Assembly (NCBI RefSeq): GCF_030247185.1
Contig: NC_080572.1
Coordinates: forward strand, 304,035,656-304,099,655
DNA: 64,000 nt
Reading direction: 5' to 3'
Source: Malaya genurostris
Taxonomy: Eukaryota > Arthropoda > Insecta > Diptera > Culicidae
This document shows positions 1 through 11,224 of this stretch, piece after piece. How positions within the stretch are numbered: the first letter of the stretch is position 1; every line of letters starts with the position of its first letter. The notes under the pieces were generated by a model, which ran no database searches, had not been told where the DNA came from, and saw only the letters and a program-made list of their open reading frames with translations. A program made the position numbers and the translations under genes.

Positions 1-33
1 AGATTTCGACTGACGCTGCTCGAACTGTCATAA

Positions 34-698
34 CCAGAGATGCCATTTATACAGATTTATCTTCATTATACAGATTCTTACATGCGCATACAGAGTACAA
101 ATTTCTTACAGATTTCTTAAATTTAATACAGATTTATACAGATTTCACCAAAAGTATTAAGGAAAAAATTAAACTATCTATTAGTATTTGAGCAATCTAT
201 TAGTATTTGATTGCAATGACGAGATAAACGTTTAGGAATCAACGTACAAATCACTTTTTAAAATATATATATTTTTGTGCAGATATTTAATGAAGAACAC
301 TGAGATCCATTTATATTAAAATTTGTAACTAAATTGAACTTAAAAGTTAGACAAGTCTTGGCATCATGAAACATGATTGCCAGACTGACAGTTGTATTAC
401 CTGACTCGATGTTGCATATTGGGTTTTGGAAATCCATCTCAACTTATGAAGTGAACATTTTCAAATTAGACAAGTATATGGCACCATAATTCAATTGTTG
501 TTGATAGGAAAAAACTATGAAATTTCGTCGATGAATATAATATAAAATATGAATTTTAATCTACCACTCTATAACCATAATCTATTGGAATAATACCTTT
601 TAACATAATTGTATTGTAGAAATTTCATTTTATTAGCGAATACAGATATTTTACACGAATCAATACAGATTTTCTATGAAAATATCTGGCATCTCTGG
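34..698. mobile_element. MITE, 665 bp, CCAGAGATGCCA termini
   Basis: Perfect 12-bp terminal inverted repeats CCAGAGATGCCA (34-45) and TGGCATCTCTGG (687-698) are flanked by the 6-bp duplication TCATAA at 28-33 and 699-704. The interior is AT-rich, has no credible ORF, and carries many copies of ACAGATTT near the left end and around the right end. It is therefore a non-autonomous DNA element. A related, inverted copy lies at 59056-59439: the sequence from TGCCAGATATTTTCATAGAA onward is shared. The superfamily is not determined; the duplication length does not match the usual 2-, 3- or 8-bp types. Confidence 0.75.
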
Positions 699-704
699 TC
701 ATAA

Positions 705-1650
705 CATACATAGGTAAACAAACCCATATACATTGCAATCATGAAAAAAATTAAACTGAATTATTGTTCGAGTATTTTCGATTACATTTATTCAGTTCAA
801 GTACTGAAAAGAAGCAAACTGTTTGTAATACTGCGGTTTTAAGTTGCCGCACGAAATTAACATGAACACATTTCTAAAATTTAAATCAAGAAGCAGATTC
901 GTTTCCACTCCATTTGAAAACGTAAAGAATTTTTTCAAGCGTGTTCTTGTACACAATTTATCGATGAACTTTTGAAATTATAATAAAAAAAATTCTGTAT
1001 TTTTCATGTATTGTTTCAAGTCTAATACAATTTACGTCATCCATATGTGTAGTTTTAATCAAAGGCTTTTAGGTTTTGCAGCTTTCTTTGTAGTATTTTA
1101 TCATATTTATTAGGAGATATTGCTTTAGCTTATATACCAGGAGCAACCCATTCTTTGTAGTCTTCATAATCTATTTAGGTACTATTGAAGAGTCAAATAC
1201 ACGCTAATAGCACGAGATTGTGATGCTTTTGGCATATTCTAAATACTTTCAAGGTGTTTGGAAAAATTTTTCAATTTACTTGAGTTAGATATATGGGTAA
1301 AAACATTATTTGCTCATTGTTATCGAGCGAATAAGCTTTTTCCTACAATCCGTTTGAGCGACGTTTTCATTCCACAGGATTCAGAAATTTTATTACCAAC
1401 TACAGTTACTGGGCATAGGTTAGTTTCGACTTACTTTTGTTATTTTAAGTAAACACCACGCAGCTTTCAATTAATATGCTTTCTAAACAGTTCGACTCAT
1501 ACATAATATGCCAAACACACAAAATATATTTAACGATATACAAAACAATGCATTAAAATAAAGATTATTAATACTAATATGTTTATGAAAATCTAAGATG
1601 TTATCGATAACTACCTAAATAAAAAAGAAACGTATTCGAAAACTCATAGT
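705..1650. other. No recognised gene; AT-rich
   Basis: AT-rich sequence with only short chance ORFs. A 64-codon frame at 1258-1452 has no recognisable domain and no supporting context. No RNA gene or repeat structure was recognised. Confidence 0.5.
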
Positions 1651-1860
1651 CGATAGTAATAAGGCTTTCGACCATTTCTTATCGAGTTCAGTCGTTTACG
1701 AGCTCGATTGTTTTGGTTCCATAATGCCAAAACTTCTTGATAATCTAATACTTCTTCGAGCGAAGTCGAACGAAGCTCGATGATCGACTTCGAATCGAGA
1801 ACCATAATATGAAACGTGGTCGATTCGATAAAATTTCAGTCGAATCGAGATACATAATGC
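1651..1860. repeat. TCGA-rich segment with imperfect hairpin
   Basis: At least 14 TCGA tetramers occur within about 200 bp, set in otherwise AT-rich DNA. TTCGAGCGAAGTCGA near 1755 and TCGACTTCGAATCGA near 1784 can pair imperfectly. CATAATGCC or CATAATATG follows three of the TCGA blocks (around 1721, 1804 and 1853). It may be a decayed MITE or a self-similar local repeat; no boundary is clear. Confidence 0.4.
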
Positions 1861-1865
1861 CACCC

Positions 1866-2187
1866 CAGGACCTTTTTTTCGACCCGTTTTCGTTCACCGA
1901 ACTTCCTGATTGCATTTCGCACGGCTATTTCACTTACTCATTCCATTTTTGCTATCTTTCTCAGTGACAATCCGCGTTCTGTGCACTATTTGTACACAAT
2001 TTTTCGACGTTGTTCTGCTGAAAGTCCACGCATTTCGATACAAACTAATGAAAATGAATAAACAACTGCACAAGTGGTTAGAGAAGAGTGTAAACAAAAG
2101 GGCGCAGCCATTAAAACTGACAGATTCTGAACCATTGATAAATGGCAGCGGTTTTTGGTTGCGTCCATACTTTCTGGGACAGTCTTT
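1866..2187 (-). pseudogene. 5'-end fragment of a DD37E (ITmD37E-like) transposon
   Basis: This segment aligns by eye with the 5' end of the DD37E transposon at 49877-51142, from its terminal inverted repeat (ends CTGGGACAGTCTTTA at 2187) through the 5' UTR and the first ~50 codons of the transposase. On the minus strand it starts MRGLSAEQRRKIVYK, equivalent to the start of the 51-kb copy. Small indels relative to that copy break the frame, and similarity stops near 1866, so the catalytic domain is missing. It is a truncated, non-functional copy. The plus-strand ORF through the same interval (1910-2428) is antisense shadow. Confidence 0.75.
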
Positions 2188-4802
2188 AGTACAACTCGAG
2201 ATATTCACGATTAAGTGCAACTCTTTCGCTCTTCCACAGGGCAAATTTTTTAAAGTGAGACGCGTTCACTTGAATAGCGGCCTTTATCTGGTGAATCGTT
2301 CAGCTTTTTGTTGTTTCGTTGCAAAAATTTTACCCGCATTGGCATTGCTAAATAAAGCCGAAAGAAAGCAAAATATGACCACTTCAAACAAGTACATAAT
2401 CAATCGAAACGGACCGTCCGTCGGATGAGTTGAATGGTTTGTTGGTTGGTTGGTCGGTTGATGGCACAGGCAGCCAGTTCCGGTGACGCTAAACATGATG
2501 GCTCAACTTGCTGGCTGCTACAGTGAACATCGTAATGACAGGCTTTGGAAAGGTAAACATTGACTGTCCCGCATTAAACGCGCCAGCAAACCGTTCTAGC
2601 GCCCTAATCTGCACTAATCGCACAAGTTGTGGTAAAAGCTTCCGCTTATTAAAAGGTGCCTAGGTGCCTGGACCTACATAAGCACATGTGTTGTGTGTGT
2701 GTGTGTGTGTGTGGTGAATGCGGGTTCACGTTTGAATCGTGAGCCCCCCGGTTCTATCGTGTATGCGTGTGTAAACGGCAAAATGAGCGTAACTCATCAT
2801 GGTTTGCTTAGTTAGTCAGCCGATCTACCCAACAACAGCAGCGTACGTATCGATAGTCACCGCCGTTTGTTCGAGCATCGAGTAGTCCGAGCCAATATGT
2901 TGTCCGTCGAAATTAACGGTAAACGCGATTCGTCTTACCACTCACTTCCAGCAGGCATAAAACAGCGAACAAGCGAACAACATGTTTCAGTCGTTGCCTT
3001 TTTCATACCTTCATGTCGCCACCCATCCATCCCATCTCGGATTCGTAGCTGTACCCTTTATTCACCCGCCCGTTCATCAGCTGTTCAAGTTCTGTTGTTG
3101 AAGGGGGGGAATCACGCAGTTGACCGCATGTACGCCCCATCACCCACCCCATCATCATCATCACCGTCATCATCACCCTCGTCTTGTGTCTAAAAAAAAC
3201 AACCGTTTTGTTTCAATCCTCTTTCTTTTGCCGCGCGTTCCGTACAATTCGATTGGCTTTGGTCAGGGCATCTCACGACGCGGTCGAGGTTCTGAGCTGG
3301 ACTGAACTGATCTATCTCTCGTTCTCTGTGTGGTGGACTTCAACTTCAACTAACTGTCCATCCATCCATCCATCCATCCAACCATCGTGTTCGGCATGCC
3401 AAACAGCATCGATATCACGGCCTCTTCGGTTCTTTGGAGTAGATTCTCGTCACACCGGCTTGAATCAGGACTCAATCAGATGAGAGGAGAGTCCGATTAT
3501 GTTCGGCATGTTTCTTATTATTGTCTATCCGGATCCCGATCCCGATCCCGTGCCTGCATTGGCTGCAATTTCTGCGTTCTTCCCGTAACTGCATGACGAT
3601 GAGTTATACACCACACAGCACATCGGCATGTCCGTCCGTACATGTAATGGATGGTTGAATATTATTGGCCTATTGACTTGAATTGACGTGGCGTTTGTGT
3701 TCTTCGTTTGTTGGCGCTAATCTCCGGATTGTATCATCAAACGCATTTAACTCCAAAGCGCCCTGGGGCGGGGAAAAACGAAGTGTCCGTCAATGCGCGG
3801 TCTTTCGTACATCACCGATTTAGCCGTGCCGATGACACACATTCGTTCCGCGGGAATGTCTATACCACGATCCGCGTACAGAAGAATACTGCACCACCAG
3901 GAGATAGTGACCAGAAAGTGGGTTATTTCCGTACCCATGAGGGATGACTGTTTTTTTTTTGTTTTGCCTGTATTGACCCATAATGAACAGTCAAGCTTTC
4001 CTGTAGCGCGGGAAGTTCCCGATGATGGGTTTTCCAAACATTTCGAGCTACTGCCGTGGAGAAAGTCACTGATGCTATTTGATTGAATCGCCGGGGCCAT
4101 ACGAGTGTTAATCAGATTTTCGCGTTACTTCGAACAAATGTTGGAAGCATTTGAACTAATGATTTTCCGATATAGATTAACGTGAATATGAACAACATTG
4201 GCTCGCTGAAACTCAAACTGTTCTTTTTTAACACGGGTAAATTGGATGGCTTAAAATAGAAAATAGTAATTTTTATACTATTTCCAATTCCATACCAGTA
4301 GTGGTAAAAAACACCAATGCATTGTACAAATTTGTTCAAAAATATTTTTCTAGCAAAAATATACAAAAACTGTTCATTCGGTTTACGGTAAAGTTCGCTT
4401 GCTGTTCAGCAATGCAATATATTCCAAACCATTCAGTTGACAGACCATCGAGGAAGGTCAATTGAGCTCCATTCGATGCGTAGTTTCATTATTTATGGTT
4501 CGATGACATGCCTACCTACAGCATCAAAACTAATATTCTATTTCAGTTGATAAGCAAAGAAATAGCGCGTCAAAATCACAGGCACTTCGAAGATTTGCAT
4601 GTTTAAATCCTATGTTTCACCACATTGATATATTAAACAATATAGAACATTTTGAACCTTCAAAGGAAATTTGAAGCTCATCGCATTAAATAACCTATTG
4701 CGGAAGGGGTTTTCAAAGATATTACAACATTTTATGGATATTTTTACAAAGTGGGCCAAAATAAAATCAATCCTAAAGTGGGCCAAAATACCTCTGTTAC
4801 CC
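2188..4802. other. No recognised gene; several microsatellites
   Basis: Mixed-composition DNA, with more GC than its neighbours between about 2450 and 4100. Simple repeats: (GT)n at 2692-2713, ATC/ATCACC runs at about 3136-3180, (TCCA)6 at 3357-3380 and (GATCCC)3 at 3531-3550. The many short ORFs have no recognisable domains and overlap low-complexity sequence. No splice-supported exon could be assigned by eye. Confidence 0.5.
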
Positions 4803-5097
4803 TATTTCTGGTTAAACTTTCTCTCGCATACCGAAAGCAGGTTGATTGCGGTTGATGAAAATCGATTGATATTACAAAGAAAGACCTGAAAATAGAATTA
4901 CAAATGAATTCAATGATCGCCCGAATCTTGTTATGCCGTTTTACCCCAATTTATCTTTTAACTGAGTCTTAAGATTTTGCTCCACATTGATTTCATTTGT
5001 AATCCAATTTTCAGGTCTTTCTTCGTAATATCAATCGATTTTCATCAACCGCAATCAGCCTGCTATCGGTATGCGAGAGAAAGTTTAACCAGAAATA
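4803..5097. repeat. Foldback element, 113-bp arms
   Basis: The arms 4803-4915 and 4985-5097 are inverted near-copies with only scattered mismatches, for example CGATTTTCATCAACCGCAAT in one and its complement in the other. They are separated by about 69 bp. ORFs in both arms end in the same translated sequence, as expected for an inverted duplication. It is a MITE-like or foldback element without coding capacity; target duplication not found. Confidence 0.7.
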
Positions 5098-5199
5098 CGA
5101 CTTATGAATTAAATTGGGGTAAAACGGGTTAAACAGGCTAGTATTGTCATTCCCATTGTGTTTAATTGGATCACAGATGTTTTGCACGTAATATGAACC

Positions 5200-5665
5200 A
5201 ATTATGGTAATATATATTGGAGAAGCCAAGTGAAAGAAAAACTAACAGAAAAGATGAATTTTTGGAAAAAGATACGCTCAGAGACAGGACTCGAACCTGC
5301 GTTCTTATGCATTCCGTGCATACGCGCTACCATTTCGCCACTCTGATCTTGCTTTAGCCACTCTAAAACTCGAAACAGACATAGTAGCAACGTACATCGA
5401 ACATGGTCTACATCCTGGCCGTCACCCGACCGATACCTTACATAGGTATAAAGCGAGAGGACTAGTGTTTGATGGACAGAGAAGATGTTTGGATGTACGA
5501 TATCGGTCGTGAGGCGTCTAGGATTTAGACCATGTTCGATGTACACTTACCAACTCGGTGCTGTTGTAGAACGGTGTCTACCACAGGGTGGCAGAAATGG
5601 TAAAATCATCTTTTCTGTGCGTTTTCTCATATTCATTTGGCGTCTCCAATATATGTTTCCACTCA
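5200..5665. repeat. SINE-like cluster with inverted copies and hairpin
   Basis: The minus-strand tail of the tRNA-like unit (about 5215-5265, ending TTGGCTTCTCCAATATATA) reappears on the plus strand at about 5605-5660 (TTGGCGTCTCCAATATATG). Between them 5392-5438 and 5498-5545 form a ~47-bp-arm imperfect hairpin sharing GTACATCGAACATGGTCTA. The layout suggests two SINE-type copies in opposite orientation; only the first keeps the tRNA-like head. Confidence 0.45.
5277..5347 (-). tRNA. tRNA-like sequence (pseudo-tRNA or SINE head)
   Basis: On the minus strand the 71 nt fold as a tRNA: acceptor ATCAGAG/CTCTGAG (6 of 7 pairs), A-box TGGCGAAATGGTAGCGC, anticodon stem TATGC/GCATA, T-arm GCAGG-TTCGAGT-CCTGT, and a perfect B-box GGTTCGAGTCC. 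The anticodon loop is ACGGAAT, so position 33 is C instead of the near-universal U, and the nominal anticodon GGA (Ser) lacks the long variable arm of tRNA-Ser. That argues for a tRNA pseudogene or the pol III promoter head of a SINE. Downstream on the minus strand is a short segment that recurs inverted at 5600-5660, which favours the SINE reading. Confidence 0.55.
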
Positions 5666-6109
5666 ATCATTGCAAAACTGAACTTACCCAAGTATCTAAT
5701 ATAACTTATTGAAATTTCAAGAGGTTCTACAATTGTTTTAGATTTTTTTTTATGCTAGATAAGTTCAGAAAGATTTTTAAATATATTAAAATTGTGTATC
5801 AAGCAATTTTAAGTACATTTAAAACAAATGTGCAGCAAATCAAAACTTGCCTACGTTGCACTAGTAGTTATAGAAGCTCTGCAAAATTTTCACATCGTCA
5901 TGTAAAAACGAAATAACTAAAACAATTGTTTAACTTATCAAAAATTTTCCAAATGACTGTCATAATTGTATCGGACTCAATATATGCCGAAATGGCTGTA
6001 TATCTCTTGTGAAGAAAAATATAGTGAAATTATGCTCTCCGCAAGGCAAAATCTGATAAGCCAAATTGAAAATCTCGCAGTAAAAACTATTTTGCTGCCG
6101 AGTCCGCAT
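5666..6109. other. No recognised gene; AT-rich
   Basis: AT-rich sequence without recognisable coding potential. The last ~100 bases may still belong to the 5' side of the LINE fragment that follows, but no motif anchors that. Confidence 0.4.
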
Positions 6110-7393
6110 AGTCCTGGCTGCCCCATGAAATTTTAGGTCAGTGTGTGCAAGATAAATTAGATATCTCTAAAGGTCCCGGACCTGATGGAATTCCTCCCAT
6201 ATTCATGAAAAAACTATCATTAGAACTAGCCACACCCTTGTTTCGGCTTTTCAATAAATCACTCATGACCGGTATTTTTCCTAAAATATAGAAGGACTCC
6301 TATTTGGTGCCGATTTACAAAAGTGCAAATCTCCTGCATTCCTTTTTGAATCGATAATCAATGAAAAAATGTTTTATCAAGTTAAAAATAGAATCACTAA
6401 TATGCAACATGGATTTTTAAGGGTCGCTCGACTAACACAAATTTACTCGAATTTGTCAATTACTCACTGGCTGCAGCAAAGCATTTGATCGCATTGATAT
6501 ACCTATGTTATTACGCAAACTACAAAAAATAGGATCTGGTGCTGAACTACTCAAATGGCTTGAGTCGTATCTGACTGATCGTCAGCAAATGGTTCGATTT
6601 AAAGGGAGGATATCCAACCATGTCCTAGTAACCTCAGGAGTTCCACAAGGTTCTCATCTAGGCTCTCTCTTATTCATTTTATTTGTAAACGATATATATC
6701 ACATTTTAAAACACATAAAAATTTTGATTTATGCCGATGACATGAAGCTCTTCTTAGAAATAAAAAGTGATAAAAGTGACCCTGTCTACGGTGGTATTTC
6801 AATATGAAGTGCAAACGTTCCATGTCTGGTGTAACATAAGCCTTTTGAAACAAAACGTCAATAAATGTAAAGTAATAGCATTCAGTAGGAAACAAAACAC
6901 ACCAGATATCACAATTAAACTAGGCGATCAAACAGTAGAAAGATGTATCAGAATAAGAGATCTAGGAGTAATTTTAGATAAAAAGTTGACTTTCATCGAT
7001 CACTATAATACGATAATAGGCAGAAGTAATAACATACTTGCATTTATAAAACGCTTCAGCTATAATTTTTGCACTGCATCCTTACACGATTAAAACATTA
7101 TATATTGCCTACGTAAGGCCTATACTTGAATATTGTAGCATTGTTTGGTCCCCATTCTCTATCACTCACAAGTACCGTATAGAATCAGTTGATTAATTCC
7201 TAATATTTGCACTCCGTAAGATAGGTTGGGCAAGATTTCCTCTACCATCATACAAAGCTCGTTGCAATACGACCCAGGCTCTAGAACATAACGCAAATTA
7301 ATATTTATTTTAGAAAATATCTCACGTGTTAAAATGTAATCAATACAATGTAATGGTCAACTATAGTTTGACGACAAATAAATAAAATAAATA
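6110..7393 (+). mobile_element. 5'-truncated Jockey-like non-LTR retrotransposon
   Basis: This is a decayed LINE fragment in plus orientation: part of the reverse transcriptase, then a C-terminal region, ending in a TAAATAAATAAAATAAATAA-type tail at about 7373-7393. 5' truncation with a simple A-rich 3' tail is what target-primed reverse transcription leaves. The interior has several frame changes and stops. No endonuclease or ORF1 sequence is visible, so about two thirds of a full element is missing. Confidence 0.75.
6140..7290 (+). pseudogene. Reverse transcriptase remnant (Jockey-like LINE)
   Basis: Read across frames, the order of RT motifs is intact: KGPGPDGIPPIFMKKL near 6160; a stop-containing block to about 6500; then an open frame 6505-6807 with SGVPQGSHLGSLLFILFVND and the catalytic YADDMKLF (near 6730). 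A second frame, 6767-7093, holds KCKVIAFSRK and RIRDLGVILDKKLTF, and a third, about 7100-7290, holds VRPILEYCSIVWSPFS. These are the palm, thumb and C-terminal motifs of Jockey-superfamily RTs, which copy LINE RNA at the genomic target site. Frameshifts near 6790 and 7095, an early TAG near 6290 and a missing N-terminus make it inactive. Clade assignment is by motif recognition only. Confidence 0.8.
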
Positions 7394-8796
7394 AGTTTTC
7401 TTCATTTTTATAAAAAACAATTCGAAGTTGTACCAAATTTATCTGCTTGAAATGAACGTAAAACTTGCCGACATGAGAATATTATCATAAAAGTTTCAGA
7501 AATACAGCATTACACACGCGTTGAAAACAAAAATCAAATAAAATAATTTGTATTCGGTTTTCATCTTGCGAAAAAAAGAACAGAACTGACACCACTTTTC
7601 AAAGATATTGAGCGAAAAGTTGAGTTCATCATAGTTACTCTCATAGTAATATATTACCGCTTGAGCAACTTGTTTTTGCAACTAAAGCACATGGGCTCAC
7701 CAAAATAATACCTACAGTGCCTACCCCAAATGTCGGGTTCACTATGATGAATGATTAAACTGTATTGTTGTTTAATTCAACTAGTTTGATAAAAATAAAA
7801 ACAAAAATTTCTCTTTTCAATATTTACATGTTCATACTTTCTTTTATTTAGATAAAATAAATCATTACGTTCGGTGAACCATTTTCTTTTCAACACACTG
7901 TTACCTTCGATGCCATATTGGAAAATATTGAAGAAATATTCATTTCAAGATTTTTCAGATTAATTGAAACATCAATATGATTAAAATCGACTGAAAAGAT
8001 GTATGAATGTTTGATAGCTTTCTTATACATATTTTGAACACTCTCCCGATCATATTCATTGAAAAGAATAGATTGTTATTTTCATAGAAATTGATGTGCA
8101 TCCATCAAAACACGTACATTCAAAGACGCTTGAAAATCTCAGGCGTACGAAGACATGTTTCACCACAAAAATGCAGTTCGTTGTCGATTTTCTATTTACT
8201 AAAACATAAAACATCAATTCTACAATATATAGTATTACCATTGTAGAATATTATGTTTGTGTTACGAGCAGTTGTTTTGAAAATCAAATGTGAAACTTCC
8301 TCATTAGAAATTATGTTTGCTATGTTTTTATAAACATCAATTCAATTCTTGTTTACATTACGAAGTAGTTTCCATGAGTTTCACAATTGTTTTTTCGCTG
8401 ATTTAATTGCTGCATTTGTAATGAAATCGATGCATGAGCTTTTGTATCAGTTGCACAATAATTGTGAATAAATGTTCGTAACAACGGAAGATCTTAAAGA
8501 TATGTTGCACAACACAGAAGAATTGCGCTTTTTCCATAGCACAACAGTTACTAGAATAGTGATATAAACTAACTTGATAAATTGCACAATCAGTAGTAAA
8601 ATACAGGACAGCAACTTAACGTGATACTTGGGTAGTTATGGCGACTTTTCGTCAAACCAACTAAAAATTCATAAATCGTGAGTGAAATTACACACACACA
8701 CGTTCACATAAAAATACTTGAAACCAAAAATGGCACGTCTCTTCTGATTCGGAAGATTTTGCCAGGTAGGGATCAACGAACTCCCGGAACAATATG
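7394..8796. other. No recognised gene; AT-rich
   Basis: Strongly AT-rich DNA. Short ORFs on both strands have no recognisable domain, and no inverted or tandem structure stood out. A short (CA)n occurs near 8692-8701. Confidence 0.45.
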
Positions 8797-9290
8797 TACA
8801 GGGTAGACCATTTAAAGTGGAAGCAACTTTTGACAGAATTGTCAGATTGACTAATGACACACCGCATTGAAAGAGTCATTCTAAGAAAAACAATACGCGA
8901 AACAATACATACCAAAAGAACGCGCTGAAATTGTTTCGCTTTGAATTCAAAATAAAAAAATCATCACGTCAGACGAGGCCCATTTCACATTAAATGGAAG
9001 CGTTAATAAGAAAAATTGTCGGTTCTATGCCACTGAAAACCCTCAATTAATTGAGGAACAGCCTCTATACGACCAAAAATTTGCAGATTGGTGTTGTTTT
9101 TTGTTACTGTTTTCGAACCCAGATAAATGATTTTGTGATGCCATTGTTCGTGAAAGAGGTTTGAATGGCTACTGGTTTCAACAGGACGGTGCAACATGCC
9201 ATACAGCTCGACTGACAAACGATGGAAAACGCCTAAAAGAGGGCACATTTTGTACTCCTCAATAGCCTCAATAGCTGTTACATATCTCCT
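8797..9290 (+). pseudogene. Mariner-like (DD41D-type) transposase remnant
   Basis: A terminal-repeat-like start, TACAGGGTAGACCATTTAAA (8797 on), resembles the ends of the mariner at 43611-44524 (TACAGNNTCCGCCAT). A short translated block with stops follows. From about 8960 the transposase catalytic core can be read: ITSDEAHF (first Asp), then a TENPQLIEEQPLYD block, and WFQQDGATCHTARLT (second Asp) near 9180. The DNA-binding N-terminus is largely deleted and the third catalytic Asp and 3' terminal repeat are not visible. This is an inactive relative of the 43.6-kb element. Confidence 0.7.
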
Positions 9291-11221
9291 TGACCCAGAA
9301 TAAGTTGTAATCGAAATCAAAATAATTAAAAATATTTTTTTTCGTATATTTTGTTCCGAAACAAATGCTTTCGTTGCCATATAAAATTAAAATTTGTACC
9401 ACCGACTGGACAAACTTTCTGCATTTTATTGGAACTTGAAATTGCAGAAAAAAACAAACTCACGATTGGATCACACTTTTCCACAGTCGGTGTGATAGGC
9501 CAGAGCTGGTCAAACATAATTAAACTTTTACCGTACCGAGTCTAATGCGAAGGCCCGAGTGGAGTCGTAAAGCGTTCCGATTATCAGCAATTATAACACG
9601 GTTCAGTAAAGTGCGAAGTAGAAAGAAAACCTAGTGGTTTGGTTTCATTTTTCCAGTCATACCGGTCTGCCGGTGCACAGCGAAAATAAAAACTGTAAAT
9701 TAGTAAGAAAAAAAAGACTTAGAGCTAGCGATTTAATTTCTCTAGCCTATCCCGTCCTTTTGGAACTGGCTAGTCGGTAGCAGATAGCAGTAGCAATGCA
9801 GGGAAGAAAAAAAAACATTAGAGCCCCATTTTCAATGCTTTGATCCCGTTTTGCGTATGTGTTGGGGATTTGTGCATGAAAGTAGCTGTACCGCGTCCAG
9901 TAGCATCTAAACTGGTTTCAATTTTCACCAACTAACATATACTCCTAAGCCATGTGTCGTCGTTCAGGCAGACTAGACTAGACATGGGGCTGCAGAATTG
10001 CATCGTACGAAGATCTTCCACTTCACCGGCTAGGCCTGGTTGCAAACTGACCTAAGCCACAGTCGTGTTTCAGACCAGAGAGTAGAAATGGAAGAGAGAG
10101 AGAGAGAAAAATGTCACATTGCATTTCGAACTTTTACATAACTGCTCCATCCCATACTCGTCGTGCCGGCCATTGGTCCGATACTGGCTTCCTTGCGGTG
10201 GCACATTGCTGGCGTGTCAAATTTCCCACCACCACCACAACCACCACCATCGAGAGTCAGTGGAGTTTGCTAAAACTGGAAAACTTTCTTGCCATCTCGT
10301 GAATGATGAATGTGATAAAGAATTCGACCTGAAAATGTGAATTGCGGTTTGTGGCACATTTCAGTTGCATTCTATTACTTGCACGGCATGCGGTTTTATC
10401 TATGTTTGAATGTGTCATTTCTGTCAATCATTGTTGCAAACCCCGTACTGTATCTCAAGTAATCATGGGGGAACCTAGTTTGAGAAACTAAAAATCTAAC
10501 AAATTTTTAAATTAAGAATTTACCGTTCGTTATTAGAAGTGATGTGATTCGTGGCGTTTCAAATTCTGCCATCTAACTTCGCACGCGACTCCATGATTAA
10601 TCAAAATGCTATTAATGACCGTTAAAGTGATTACCTCGCGAACTGCAGAGCAGGGTCCATCGAACTTCTAGCTCATCACGAGACACCGAGCGGATGCTGC
10701 GTCATCTTCGTTCGAGGCAACCGAGCCGAAGCGACAATGTAATGAGCGGCCATTTCCGTGCTAGTCTGGACAGACTAGTGCTTCGATATGCTATGCAGTA
10801 CCTATGCAATCATCATTATCAACACCGGGGCCCATCCTTCGACTTCTGACTTCGAACTGATGGGACGTGCTCCGATAACGAAAAGAAAATCAGTTCAGAG
10901 TAAACGGCCGAGTGATCGCACCGCGTTGCTTTTATCGGTCAGACACGGGGTAAACACAAATTCTTACAAATTGGTCCAGGTCTCGGCGGTTGACACGCCC
11001 CCTCGTTTGTGAAACCTGTTAGGTCTAGGCCACTACAGTTCGTTGACCCATCGTTATCTGCTCGAGGGGGGGGAGCCTGTTTTCTCTTGGCGCTTACTAA
11101 CGAAGTAGTTATTCAATATCCGCAAAGCGTTGTAGGCTAATGGAGGTTCACTGGGACGAATTGTTTCACATTATCTATTCAAAATTACAGGTCGAAATTG
11201 TACACAAAGTATAAAGCAATA
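9291..11221. other. No recognised gene; low-complexity patches
   Basis: Mixed DNA with (GA)n at about 10093-10108, ACC-rich runs at about 10227-10248 and GC-richer sequence at about 10640-11070. No domain-bearing ORF, tRNA or clear repeat element was recognised. The GC-richer block could be unique intronic or flanking sequence of a host gene; nothing in it identifies one. Confidence 0.4.
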
Positions 11222-11224
11222 TTA

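Noticed and set aside
1910..2428. 172-codon plus-strand ORF
   Set aside because: It is antisense to the DD37E transposon fragment at 1866-2187 and continues into unrelated sequence.
5277..5347. Functional tRNA-Ser(GGA)
   Set aside because: C33 instead of U33, no long variable arm, and an acceptor mismatch make a working serine tRNA unlikely.
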